DNA from: Primulina eburnea
Lineage: Eukaryota > Streptophyta > Magnoliopsida > Lamiales > Gesneriaceae
NCBI RefSeq assembly: GCF_022965805.1
Contig: NC_133101.1
Coordinates: 43,747,642-43,811,641, forward strand
Reading direction: 5' to 3'
DNA length: 64,000 bases
Position numbers and translations under genes: made by a program. The notes beneath the pieces were generated by a model that worked only from the letters and a program-made list of their open reading frames with translations, was not told the DNA's origin and searched no databases. Position 1 is the stretch's first letter; the number at the start of each line of letters is the position of its first letter. Below are positions 35,379 to 45,824 of the stretch, piece by piece.

Positions 35379-38300
35379 TTAGAACTCACCGAATAACTCG
35401 GGGTACCGACTACTCATTTCTGGCTCAGACTCCCATGTAGCTTCCTCCTCTGAATAGTTGAGCCATTTGACTTTGACTAGCTTAACCAACTTGTTTCGAA
35501 GCTTCTTCTCCTGTCTGTCTAGGATCTGCACTGGTCTCTCCTCATAAGATAGGTTCGGGGTAAGCTGCAACGGCTCAAAATTCAAGACATGCGAAGGATT
35601 GGCCATATACTTCCTCAACATGCAGACGTGGAACACATTGTGTACTCCGGCCAGATTCGGCGAAAGAGCAACACGATAAGCTAGCGTCCCAACTCTGTCA
35701 AGGATCTCGAATGGTCCAATGAATCTCGGACTGAGCTTTCCTTTCTTCCCAAATCGCATGACACCTTTCATAGGTGCTACCTTCACAAAAACATGGTCGC
35801 CCACTACAAAATCTAAATCTCTCCTCCGCTGATCCGCATAACTCTTCTGCCGACTCTGAGCAGTCCTCATATCACGGATCTTGACTACTACATCGGTAGC
35901 CTGCTGAATAATCTCTGGACCCAACTCTACTCTCTCTCCTACTTCATCCCAATGAACAGGAGATCTACACTTACGGCCATACAATGCTTCATACGGGGCC
36001 ATACCTATAGACGACTGGAAACTTTTGTTATAGGTAAACTCTACCAATGGCAAGTTCTACTCCCAACTCCCAGAGAAATCAATGACGCAAGCACGGAGAA
36101 GATCCTACAAAATCTGAATGACTCGCTCTGAATGTCCATCTTTCTGCGGATGGAAAGCTGTGCTAAACAGCAGCTTCGTACCCACTGCCGAATGCAAACT
36201 CTTCCAGAATGCGGAAGTGAATCTAGGGTCTCTGTCAGATACGATAGAAACTGGAATACCATGAAGTCGGACTATCTCCCGGATGTACAACTCCGCATAC
36301 TGAATCATGGTGAAAGTCGTCTTAATAGGCAAGAAGTGCGCTGATTTGGTAAAACGATCTACAATCACCCAGGTAGCATTTGATCCTCTAACTGACTTTG
36401 GCAAACCGGTCACAAAGTCCATGGTGACATTCTCCCACTTCCACTCGGGAATAGGAAGTGGCTTGAGCAAACCTGCTGGTCTCTGGTGCTCGACCTTCAT
36501 TAACTGACAAGTCAGACACTCGGATACAAATCGTCTGATGTCTTTCTTCATCCCTGGCCACCAATACAACAACTGCAGATCTTTGAACATCTTCGTACTC
36601 CCAGGTTGAATAGAGTACGGGGATATGTGGGCATCTGATAGAATATCTGGTCGAATAGAACCACTGCTAGGAACCCACATCCTGTCTCGGTATCTCACAA
36701 TACCGTCGGTGACTGTATACAAGACATTGCCCTTGGCTTCGTCTCTCTTCTTCCACTGTGCCAATTGCTCATCTGCTTACTCACCACTGCGAATACGGTC
36801 AAGAAGAGAGGACTGAATCGTCAAAGTAGATAGACAGGGAACTTTACCTTGAGGATAAGTCTCAAGATCAAACCTCTGCATCTCAAGCTGAAGAGGTCTC
36901 GAAACTGTCAAATGAGCCATCACTGCGACTTCTCTGCTCAATGCATCCCCCACTACATTAGCTTTACCCGAGTAGTAGCTAATGTCACAGTCATAATCCT
37001 TCACAAGCTCCAACCAATGCCTCTGACGCATATTCAGCTCCTTCTGTGTAAAGAAATACTTGAGGCTCTTGTGGTCGGTAAAGATCTGGCACTTCTCTCC
37101 GTACAAATAATGCCTCCAAATCTTCAAAGCAAAAACTAATGAGGCCAACACTAGATCATGGGTAGGGTAGTTCTTTTCATGAGTCTTCAACTGTCTAGAA
37201 GCATAAGCTATCACCTTCCCATGCTGCATCAATACTGCGCCAAGACCGAGCTTCGAAGCATCGGTGTAAAGGACAAACTCACCGGGCCCTGACGGCATGG
37301 CCAATACTGGTGCTGAGATAAGAGCTTGCTTCAAAGTATCGAAGCTCTTCTGACAGTCATCGCTCCGCACAAACTTCACATTCTTCTTTGTTAGTGCTGT
37401 GAGTGGACGGCAATAGAAGAGAATCCCTTAATGATCTTCCGATAATATCCTGCTAGCCCAAGAAAACTGCGGATCTCAGATACATTCTGCGGCACAACCC
37501 AATCTCTGACTGCAGCGACTTTCGCTGGGTCTACCTCAATGCCACTGCTAGAAACAATGTGGCCTAAGAACGCCACCTTCTCTAACCAGAATTCGCACTT
37601 ACTGAACTTTGCGAATAACTTGTGCTTCTGCAAGGTCTGCAGCACTATGGTCAGATGTCTGCTGTGATCCTCCTGATTCTTGGAGTAGACGAGAATGTCG
37701 TCTATGAATACTATCACAAACTGGTCGAGGTACGGCTGAAATACGCGATTCATGAGATCCATGAAGATCGCTGGCGCATTCGTCAGACCGAACGGCATCA
37801 CAAGGAACTCGTAGTGACCATAACAAGTCCTGAAAGCAGTCTTGGAAAAATCAGCATCTCTCACCCTCAACTGGTGATAACCTGAACGCAGATCAATCTT
37901 GGAGAAAATCGAAGCTCCCTGCAACTGGTCAAACAGATCCTCAATCCTCGGAAGTGGGTATTTGTTCTTCACTGTAACCCTGTTCAACTCCCGGTAGTCA
38001 ATACAAAGCCTCATAGAGCCATCCTTCTTCTTAACAAACAAGACTGGCGCGCCCCAAGGTGAAAAACTCGGGCGAATGAACTCCTTGTCGAGTAGTTCCT
38101 GAATCTGCTTCTTAAGCTCTGCCATCTCTGTCGGTGCTAATCGGTATGGCGCTTTGGAGATCGGAGCCGTACCTGACATAAGCTCAATAAAAAACTCCAC
38201 TTCTCTCTCGGGTGGCATACCAGAGACGTCTTCGGGAAAAATGTCTAAGAAATCTCTGACAATCGGAACATCTGAGGCTGACTGGTTGGGTTCCTCGGGG

Positions 38301-39233
38301 ACCGATACAAAGGTTGCTAGAAACGCCTGACACCCTCTATGCATGAGCTTCCTAGCCTGAACATATGGAATAATGCGCGGTAAAGGAAAGTACATGTCCG
38401 GCTCAAATAAGAACTGCTCCATTCCAGGCGGTAGGACTAGAATTGATCTCCGCTGGAAGTCTATCAACACTCTGTTCCTCAATAGCCAGTCCATCCCCAG
38501 GATGATGTCAAATTCTGGCATCGGTAGCACGATCAGATCCGCATAAACTAGATACCGTGCAGCTCAAGATCTATATCTCGGATAACATTGGTAGCTGCCA
38601 TCTCCTCGCCTGATGGTAACACCACTGAAAAGGCTATGTCTAACCCAATGGTCTTGATCTTGAGAAAGTTCGCAAAGACCTCCGAAATAAACGAGTGAGT
38701 AGCCCCTGAATCTATCAAGGCCTTGGTAGCGGAACCAGATATAAAAATTCTCCTTGAAAGATCGGAACTCTAAGTTGAATCCAATAGTTACAAGGACTAA
38801 ACTTATAGACATGCAAAGGTCAAAGTTCTTCTAACTTAAATCCCTAAAATAATTCTGAGTAGAGCATGCAATCCTATAACAGTTCTAAGTTCAAAAATCT
38901 TAATTCTGGTTCCCAAAACGCTGAAATTCGAATAATAACTTAAAGCTTAAAGGTACATGTCATCAACATAGTCTCCGGGTTCGTTTCCGTGGCATGGAGA
39001 GCAAAAACTCTACCTTGGGTAGGCAGATTCCTCTGAGGGCACTGCAGCAACATGTGGTCTGGACTGCCACACTTAAAACACTTCCTTGAGCCAGACATAC
39101 ATGCTCCAGGATGGCGGCGTGAGCACCTGGGACAGACTGGGTGCTCAAAAGTCCTCGAGGCTGGGCGTCCCCGCTGCTGCTGGCCTCTATTTCTAGGCGG
39201 CCCATGAAATGGCCTCTTGTTTTGCTTCTGATG
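35379..39233 (-). pseudogene. pol of the Tekay-type element (PR-RT-RH-IN-chromodomain), broken
   Basis: Order on the minus strand: CCHC knuckle, an unrelated stretch of about 210 bp (38750-38960), aspartic protease (LIDSGATHSFIS near 38700), reverse transcriptase with FIDDILVYS intact (about 37720-37695), RNase H ([15 protein letters not shown]), then integrase. The integrase has an HHCC region, VIVDRFTKSAHFLP and [15 protein letters not shown]. The C-terminus has a GPF motif (FIGPFEIL) and a chromodomain-like end (VKVKWLNYSEEEATWE). Lesions: frameshift near 38550, one-base slip near 37405, TAA at about 36777-36779, and two TAG stops between 36105 and 36056. Five or more independent breaks agree with its being older than the elements inserted into it. 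Confidence 0.93.
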
Positions 39234-40022
39234 CTAATGAGGAGGAGGACGGTGTGGTACCTGGACTGGGCGCTTGCCCTGGCGATCCCTCTCGATATCC
39301 TGCAGATCCTGTTCTGCGGCTAGAGCTTTGGAGACTGCTACCTCATAAGTAGTAGGGTCAGACACCCTAACATCACGGCGCAAGATCGGCCGTAGACCCA
39401 CCAGGAAATGCATCATCTTGGCTTTAGCATCGTTAGCGATCAGGGGCACAAAATGACAGCCCCTCTCGAACTTACGGATGAACTCCGTAACCGTCATATC
39501 ACATTGTCTCAAGCTCATGAACTCGGTGGTCAACCTAGTGTGCACTTCCTCGGCAAAATATTTGGAGTAGAAGACCTCCGTGAAACGCGTCCATGTCAGC
39601 ATAGCCAAGTTCAAGGCTACTGACATTCCTTCCCACCATAAGCGGGCATCTCCACTGAATAAGTAGGTGGCACATCGGACTCTGTCTGCATCTCCAAGTT
39701 CCATGAACTTGAAGATAACCTCGAGGGATTTGATCCATCCCTCGGCAATCATGGGGTCAAATGTCCCAGAAAACTCCTTCGGACGCATCTTCATAAACCT
39801 CTCAAAGACGGCCTCGGGCCCTGTCGGCCTGGCAGCGGCAGCGGCAACGGCATTGTTCCCCGCAAACTGTGCGAAGAACCTGTTCATCCCAGCCAGCATC
39901 TGGGCATTCATATCAGGCGGAGGGGGTGGAGGTAAGTCTTCCTCCCGCCTACGATCCTCACCGTCTACATGACGGCGCTCCTCGCCACCTCTCGGGCGTC
40001 CAACTTGGCGTCTAGGGGGCAT
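39234..40022 (-). pseudogene. gag of the Tekay-type element
   Basis: Starts MPPRRQVGRPRG at 40022. A basic/acidic, proline-rich N-terminus (PPPPPPDMN) is followed by the Retrotrans_gag fold (FERFMKMRPKEFSG, ATYLFSGDARLWWEG, FMSLRQCDMTVTEF) and a linker. A TAG stop at 39234-39236 interrupts the polyprotein just before the zinc-knuckle region, where the same frame continues with CFKCGSPDHMLLQC near 39090-39049. The gag part itself has no other break, so it may once have been the last intact portion of this copy. Confidence 0.9.
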
Positions 40023-40250
40023 ACTGTTCCATACATAACCCATACGTAACTAACATGCATAATTCCACAATTTATTTAAATCCAAATACTGAACAATGAA
40101 AATATGGACGTAATATATATTTCATGAAGACATGCTGTTGAATAATCAATGTTTTAAATAAAATGCTGAAATGTAAAACTTACAGACCAAAGACGTGACT
40201 TCGTGAGCTTCTCGTGGTCAGTAGTAGTGTAACCCTTTACAAGAACATAG

Positions 40251-40262
40251 GCTCTGATACCA
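40251..40262 (-). other. Primer binding site, tRNA-iMet type (Tekay-type element)
   Basis: Minus strand TGGTATCAGAGC, two bases inside the 5' LTR. This is the usual primer site for copia and chromovirus elements, complementary to initiator tRNA-Met. The leader 40023-40250 between it and gag has no gene. Confidence 0.95.
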
Positions 40263-40264
40263 AC

Positions 40265-43200
40265 TGTAAAGGCCCGAAAATTTGTGCTTGAAAATTTGCG
40301 GAAAATTAAAAATTTCTTTTTAAATAATTAAAATGTCTCATTCATAACTAAACCGATAAACAAAGTTTGATATTCAAAAATGGCAGCGGAAGGAAATATT
40401 TGTTTGCAAAAATAACAATTTAAGAATATCCAACAATTGATAAAAATGTTTGCATAAAGCGGTAAGTGTTGTAAATGAGGTCCTCGGGTGCCACTACTGC
40501 TGACCCAAGCTGGCTCACTGGTCCCCGCCCTCGGCCCCATGCTCATCAGTACCTACAACAATCAAGTCTAGTGAGCCTAAAGACTCAGCATGCATATATC
40601 GTAGATAACGAGTAAATACTATATTAAAACTTGCATAGGATATAACATCGTGTAATGGGGCATACTGAAAATAACTTGAACTGAGCAATTATAATACGTG
40701 CATAACTGAACTGAAAAATCATAGTAAAAATGTTTGCTCCTTGGAGCCCTGTACTGAAATAAAATGTAATAATTTTTTATTGAGATTATGGTCTACACAA
40801 GTGGCCCCTACACTGAACTGAACTGTCCGATCACTGGCGACCGGGTGGTACCAAACTGAACTGACCGGTAACTGGCTACCGAGGATACCAAACTGAACTG
40901 ACCGATAACTGGCTACCGGGTAAAATAATGCTCCCATGATGGTGAATTGACCACAAGCAATATCGCATAAATCTCAAAAATAAGTATTTTCTATTTTTAT
41001 GCACATAATATAAATAAATGGCAAAAAGAAGTATCCTGTATTATTTTCACACATGGATTGGATCGTTCCCAGGCTCGCTGCAACCTAAGTATGCCATGAA
41101 AAATATGCAATAGCTTTTACTTGACCACACTATGCAATTAAGTTCAAAAATGCGACGATGACGCTCAACGACTTCGTATTTAATCATGACTCCGAGCCAA
41201 CCCGAAACAACACTGAACCAACGTATAGTCATGATTAAAATACACTTAAAATTATGAATTTATGCTCCTAAAATGGTGAGGGCCGAAATCTAGGTGAATG
41301 GAGGCCAAAACATGAAACGCTCTTTCGAGAGTCAATTTGGCACATCGCACCGTAAATTCTCGTACGACCTCAAAAATGATCCGAATCACAAACGGCCAAA
41401 AACGTGGCCTTCCTAACTCAATGGGATACTGTCCAGTCCAAGGCCATAGGCTAAAAGCCAACCAAGAACTCGAACGAGCCACCGAACCGACGCAGCAAGT
41501 TGCTGTCCAGAAAATTCAAGCAGTTGCGCTTGGTTTCCTTACGTCGTTTTCGAGACTACCGGCCATTGGGGCTTGAACCACCGACCATAGACTCTCACCA
41601 ACATCCCAAGGAATGATTTGAACCATGGCTAAGGGCTTTAGACCAGACACAATTCGAAATATTCCAGCAACAATCGAAAAGATTCACCCGAGAGCACCTT
41701 TGCGCGCGTGAGGGGTGTTTTGCTTCGCTTGCTGTCTCAACTCGTTCCAGTGGCCATTTGATTGACCATGGCACAACCTAGACTTCATGGGGCATGGTGT
41801 GAACCGTGGCTAAGGGCTTTAGGCCAACCAAGATCCACACCATTCCACCATACTCGAACCAACACATGTTGTCAAAATCAAAGGGGCCGAGAAGGGGAGG
41901 GGGCTGTTCTTGCGTTTGATTTAAAAATCGATGCACCATGGACCAAGCCACCAAAAGGGCGACTTAGTCACGTCTTAGACATGCTAGGGAAGTGATCTAA
42001 CCATGGCTATAGGCCCCTGGGGCAGCAATGATCCGATCCATTCCCTTATGACAGCAACATCAGATTTTTTTTTTTGAAACACAAATGGACACAAATGGAG
42101 TTGCTGCCATTTTCTTGGTCTCGGCTGACATGGGACTCAAACCACTAGACAAATGTGTTCCTAACATGTCCTAGTACATGCCTAGGATCAGCTTTGGGAG
42201 CCTGGAAGTCGAACCAATACCTGCAACAACGAAAACTAGCCAACCCGTGAAGCATCATGAAAACCGAAAAATCTGCATGCTATTTTTCTGAAAATTTCTT
42301 TGATGTATTTTCGGTTTTTGACAAGGGAAATGATGATCATGTAATGAAAAATAATTGATAATAGGACTTTATTGAAGAGCAATAAAAACAAATACATGCC
42401 TTGGTTTTTGTTTGAAAGAATAGACGATATGGCGCGGAGGAGACGGAGTTGCTTCTCTTGTTTTCTTTCTTGTTTTTCTTCTTCACTTTTACCCTAGCCT
42501 CTCACGATTTTTAGTGCTGAAGGAGACTGAAATTTTAGAGATTATGGAGTGGGAGGGAGTCTAGGAAATTAAATGGGAAGATACAATATAAAAGGGAAGA
42601 GAAATATTCTTTCTATCTACTAGTTTGAGTGCTAAGGAAATAGAATGATATCAAAGATTTTTCTTGAGGATCCTAGAGGTGCATATGGACGATTTTAAGG
42701 TCTAGGTGCAAAGGGAGAAATGGTTTAATTAAATCTTGCTAGTGATTTCAAAGATGGGGAGGATATCTATCTAGAAAAAAAATTAAGGGGGATAATTAAA
42801 GAATGAGTTGAAAATCACAATTAAATCTTTTAAAATGGGGAGAGGGCCGATTTTCTTACCAATCAAATGAGATGGAATATTGCTTAGTTATCAATTCAAT
42901 GTGGATTAAAAATGGTGAAGAATTTATCTCCCAAAAATGGATAAGGAAGGGATCAAGGAATTGAGTTGTTAACTTATTTTTAATTAAATTAAAGGGGCCG
43001 AAAATTTCATATAAAATGGAGGGAAAATATCTCTTAAATATTGCATTTTTAATCTTTAGTGTTTTATCTTCCTATTAAATATTTTAGAGAATTAAGGATT
43101 TAATTATTGAGCTTTATTTACTACTTATCTCCACTTATTTAAATAATTCCTTAAACATTCTTTACAATAAATTTACTTATTATTTATTTTAAATAAATTT

Positions 43201-43410
43201 TAGAAAATGTTTTCTTACTAATAAATTTTATCTGTTTACTCCAACTCTGGTCCGGCCTCACTGAATTAACTGAAAAGAATAAAATCTATATTACTGAATA
43301 AAATAATTAACTTCAAAGAAAGCATTTAAATACTCATGCAATGAAGTCAATTTAATTTAAAATACTAAAATTATGCATGGCTTATATGCAGTTTAATTAC
43401 GGGTTCTACA
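40265..43410 (-). repeat. 5' LTR of the Tekay-type element, uninterrupted
   Basis: 3146 bp, starting TGTAAAGGCCCG and ending GGGTTCTACA on the plus strand. It serves as the reference for the pre-insertion sequence of the other LTR. It carries the conserved GAGCCTAAAGACTC block at 40573-40586. Confidence 0.95.
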
Positions 43411-43415
43411 CTTTA

Positions 43416-44142
43416 TGGAGGATTCATTTGAAAAAAGACACACTCTGGATTCGGTGGGTAAACCACATCTACAGTTGCTATGGTGATGTGTGGAATTGGA
43501 GAGTGAAGAATGATGACTCACCGCTTGTTAAGAAAATATTGAATGTTCATGATCATCTCCTTAGTGTATTGGGTTCAGTGGATTCCGTAATAGCAAAGCT
43601 TCAATCATGGTTCAATGCACCAAATGGAATGCCTAGCACATATGATTATTTTGTAAAAGCTCAAGGTAAGTGGCCTTGGAATAACATACTGTCCCTAGGA
43701 TTCATTCTTCCTAAGCACCACATTGTGCTATGGCTGCTTGCTCATCGCAAGTTGCTAACACGTGATAGACTTGGGTTTGTTGAAGACAAACATTGCGTGC
43801 TTTGCCAGGAATTCGAGGAATCGAACACACACCTATTCTTCAAGTGCAGGATCTCGAAACTGATTTGGGATGGTGTAGCGGCAGTGGCTAGGCATGAAGA
43901 AGATTATGGGTACCCCAACATCGATTCTGAAAGCTTTTCGAGAGACGTACAGAGGGAAGTCTACAGTGAATAGAATGAGAGTTAGGGCTCTTGCAGCGAA
44001 AATTTACCATGTCTGGAATTCGCGAAACAAAGTAATGTTTGAAGCTGAAAAACCGCAGGTTGAAGGGGTAATAAGGAAGATTCGGATTCATACTTACAGA
44101 TGTTTACCTTCTTCCTCTAGTTTGTTTTCTAGTTGGACGTAG
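43416..44142 (+). pseudogene. LINE ORF2 C-terminus with zinc-binding RT domain
   Basis: Direct continuation of the frame interrupted at 13511: with one CTTTA copy the reading frame closes without loss. It shows the zf-RVT domain (LAHRKLLTRDRLG, then Cys-x2-Cys in CVLCQEF, His in THLFFKC, then ISKLIWDGV). A frameshift near 43900 moves the rest to another frame, which ends at a stop at 44140-44142. The last part (ALAAKIYHVWNSRN, EGVIRKIRIH) is typical of the very C-terminus of plant LINEs. Confidence 0.9.
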
Positions 44143-45438
44143 GTAGATTGCAGTATTTCGATTTTATGTGTATCTCCTGGGGATGCCCAGTGTACTTGTA
44201 TTTGTAACTCTTTTTCTCTCTTTTAATGGAATTACTTAATAAAAAAAGGATTTTATCTATGAAACAAGCATAGGTATACAGATAAAGATGTGCCAAAACA
44301 ATAATTTCAAATATTATTAAAATAAAGATTGTTTATACATAGAATTTCAATTTGAAACCTCGGCCAACACTTGGCTTGATGGGCACCTACTCTAACACCT
44401 AGACGGTCGGTGCACGGCTGGAAGCAGTCCTGGCCTTGGCAGATTGTGAGCTTAGGAATGAAGGGTGGTTGCGTTTTTGGATTTTTTGCGTGGCCACGCA
44501 CGTTCGCGTGTATGGGCTGGGGACCATGGTTAGGTCCATCAAGGAGGGCATGTTGTGGATTAGGAAGGTTTGGTTTGGGTCTGGTCCGGTCTGGTTTGGT
44601 GTAGGGTCGAGTTTTTGGCTTGAACATGAAGTTAGGGTTCCAAGTTGTTGGTGCAAAAGAATTCCAGCAGCTTGCATGGGGTTTTCAAGGGTCTTGTATG
44701 GTCTGGACATGGCTTTCTAGGCTTGTTAATGTGTCATTAAGTAATGGTTTAAGTCTGAGAAAGTTTGGTTGCATTTCGAGTTGATTTGGGTTAAAACTCG
44801 GACTCCGGTCCAAGTTTTAAAACAAATTTTAGAATTTAATGCACTGAGCTCAATTTTATGTTTACTAAATGATTATAAGTATGTTTGAAGGTGTTTTAAT
44901 AAGTTTGGATGGATTCGGATCGAAAGTTTTAAGGTCTAGGGGTAAAATGGTCAAATTAGGGTTCAAGGACAAAATGGTCATTTTGCACACGAGTCATTTT
45001 TTCAAGAAAATGTCCCAACACGGTAAGTTTGCATGCTTGTTTTCAAGAAAATATATGTATATGCATGAAATTTTACAAGTGATGAATATGATGACATGTT
45101 TTGAAGGAGTTGAGTTCGTTGTGACTAATAAGAATACGAACTCGAATATGAAACATATAAGGTCAAGGCTCAGTTGACGGGTGAGAGTGTCGCTGATGCC
45201 CCCGTCGCCTAGTATCATGGTTATACGTAGATGGATCCATCGACCAACAGCTGATACGAAAGTTACAACTAATTATCTGAATTCAATTAATAAAATGTAT
45301 ATGTTTACGATGACATGATATGAATATGTTTATGTTTAAGTTCATGCATTTGAAGATCATGAAACTTACTTTAATTACAGTACTTTTTACTGTTGCATGA
45401 TATGTATACGTACTCTGCTATAACGGTTTAGGTGTGTT

Positions 45439-45452
45439 GAGTCTTTAGACTC
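45439..45452 (+). promoter_or_regulatory. Conserved LTR near-palindrome GAGTCTTTAGACTC (one of nine)
   Basis: A 6-bp inverted repeat around TT. Antisense copies: 24473-24486, 25167-25180, 30496-30509, 40573-40586, 46103-46116, 49144-49157, 49819-49832 and 58602-58615, some with one mismatch. In sense each is followed within about 25 bp by an ATGCAGGTGA-like word. Function unknown. Confidence 0.6.
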
Positions 45453-45824
45453 ATTATGTGTGATTGATGCAGGTGATCATGTTTAGGAGGAGACTGGAAG
45501 TGTTGAAGACTGAGTAGACTGAGATGGGGGTGCACGAGAAACCCGATGACCTTTTTTCCGCACATTCTATGATTTTATGAGAATTATATTTAAAACAGTT
45601 TTGCAAAAATGTTCATGATTTTTATGCCTTGAGGTTTTTCGTAGATTTGGGAGATTGTTGATGGTTTATTTTAAACAATAAACATTTTTTATTCACACTT
45701 TGAATTGTAGCCGATTTTATACAGGAGTTGGAATTATTTCGGTACATGGTTCGAATTATTTATATTTTCTTATTAAATAATTTGTCATAAACACAGCCCT
45801 TAAAATAAAATAGCGGTCATCACA

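Larger units (their letters stand above)
13512..43410 (-). mobile_element. Tekay/Del-type chromovirus (gypsy) with two later insertions
   Basis: A 29.9-kb stretch flanked by CTTTA (13507-13511 and 43411-43415). Its first LTR is in three pieces (13512-13767, 24420-24850 and 32880-35342, plus target-duplication copies) totalling about 3150 bp; the second is 40265-43410 (3146 bp). The intact copy near 40515 and 40945 shows the uninterrupted sequence at both insertion points. Stripped of the insertions the element is about 11.2 kb. Orientation is minus: iMet-type primer site at 40251-40262, polypurine tract next to 35342. A chromodomain-like C-terminus supports a chromovirus. All coding parts are broken. 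Confidence 0.95.
12388..44248 (+). mobile_element. 5'-truncated L1-type LINE split by a 30-kb gypsy element
   Basis: LINE parts are about 12388-13511 and 43416-44248. The element begins inside the reverse transcriptase domain, so ORF1 and the endonuclease are gone, as is usual after incomplete target-primed reverse transcription. It ends with a short 3' UTR and an AATAAAAAAA tail. Target duplications were looked for and not found. The gypsy element sits between codons of the C-terminal part, with TSD CTTTA. Confidence 0.85.
11663..44397 (-). mobile_element. Ty1/copia solo LTR split by a LINE
   Basis: LTR parts are 11663 to about 12390 and about 44250 to 44397. On the minus strand it starts TGTTAGAGTAGGTGCCC and passes through CAAGTGTTGGCCGAGG and a TAAACAATCTTTATTT block. 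That start matches the 3' LTR start of the copia element at 56369 (TGCTAGAGTAGATGC). It ends at CTCCTTTCT (a mutated CA end). CCTAG flanks it on both sides (11658-11662 and 44398-44402), a 5-bp target duplication. No internal region remains, which is the result expected of LTR-LTR recombination. Confidence 0.7.
10590..45824 (+). mobile_element. Plus-strand gypsy solo LTR, outermost layer of the nest
   Basis: The LTR parts are 10590-11662 and 44403-45824, about 2.5 kb together, with all the intervening DNA inserted later. It starts TGTAAGGTCTAGAAATT, matching the TGTAAyG-CC-GAAAwT start of the other gypsy LTRs here, and ends GCGGTCATCACA. Near 45439 it carries in sense the GAGTCTTTAGACTC block and GCAGGTGA that all related minus-strand LTRs carry in antisense. 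The flanks (GTTTA and AATAC) do not match, so the bounds are tentative or the duplication has decayed. No coding sequence belongs to it. Confidence 0.55.

Noticed and set aside
38963..39205. 80-codon minus-strand ORF after gag
   Set aside because: Wrong frame: the true gag continuation, with the CCHC knuckle, runs in the neighbouring frame over the same bases.
43377..43973. 198-codon ORF taken as a single gene starting at 43377
   Set aside because: The first dozen codons belong to the gypsy LTR; the real frame is LINE ORF2 resuming at 43416.
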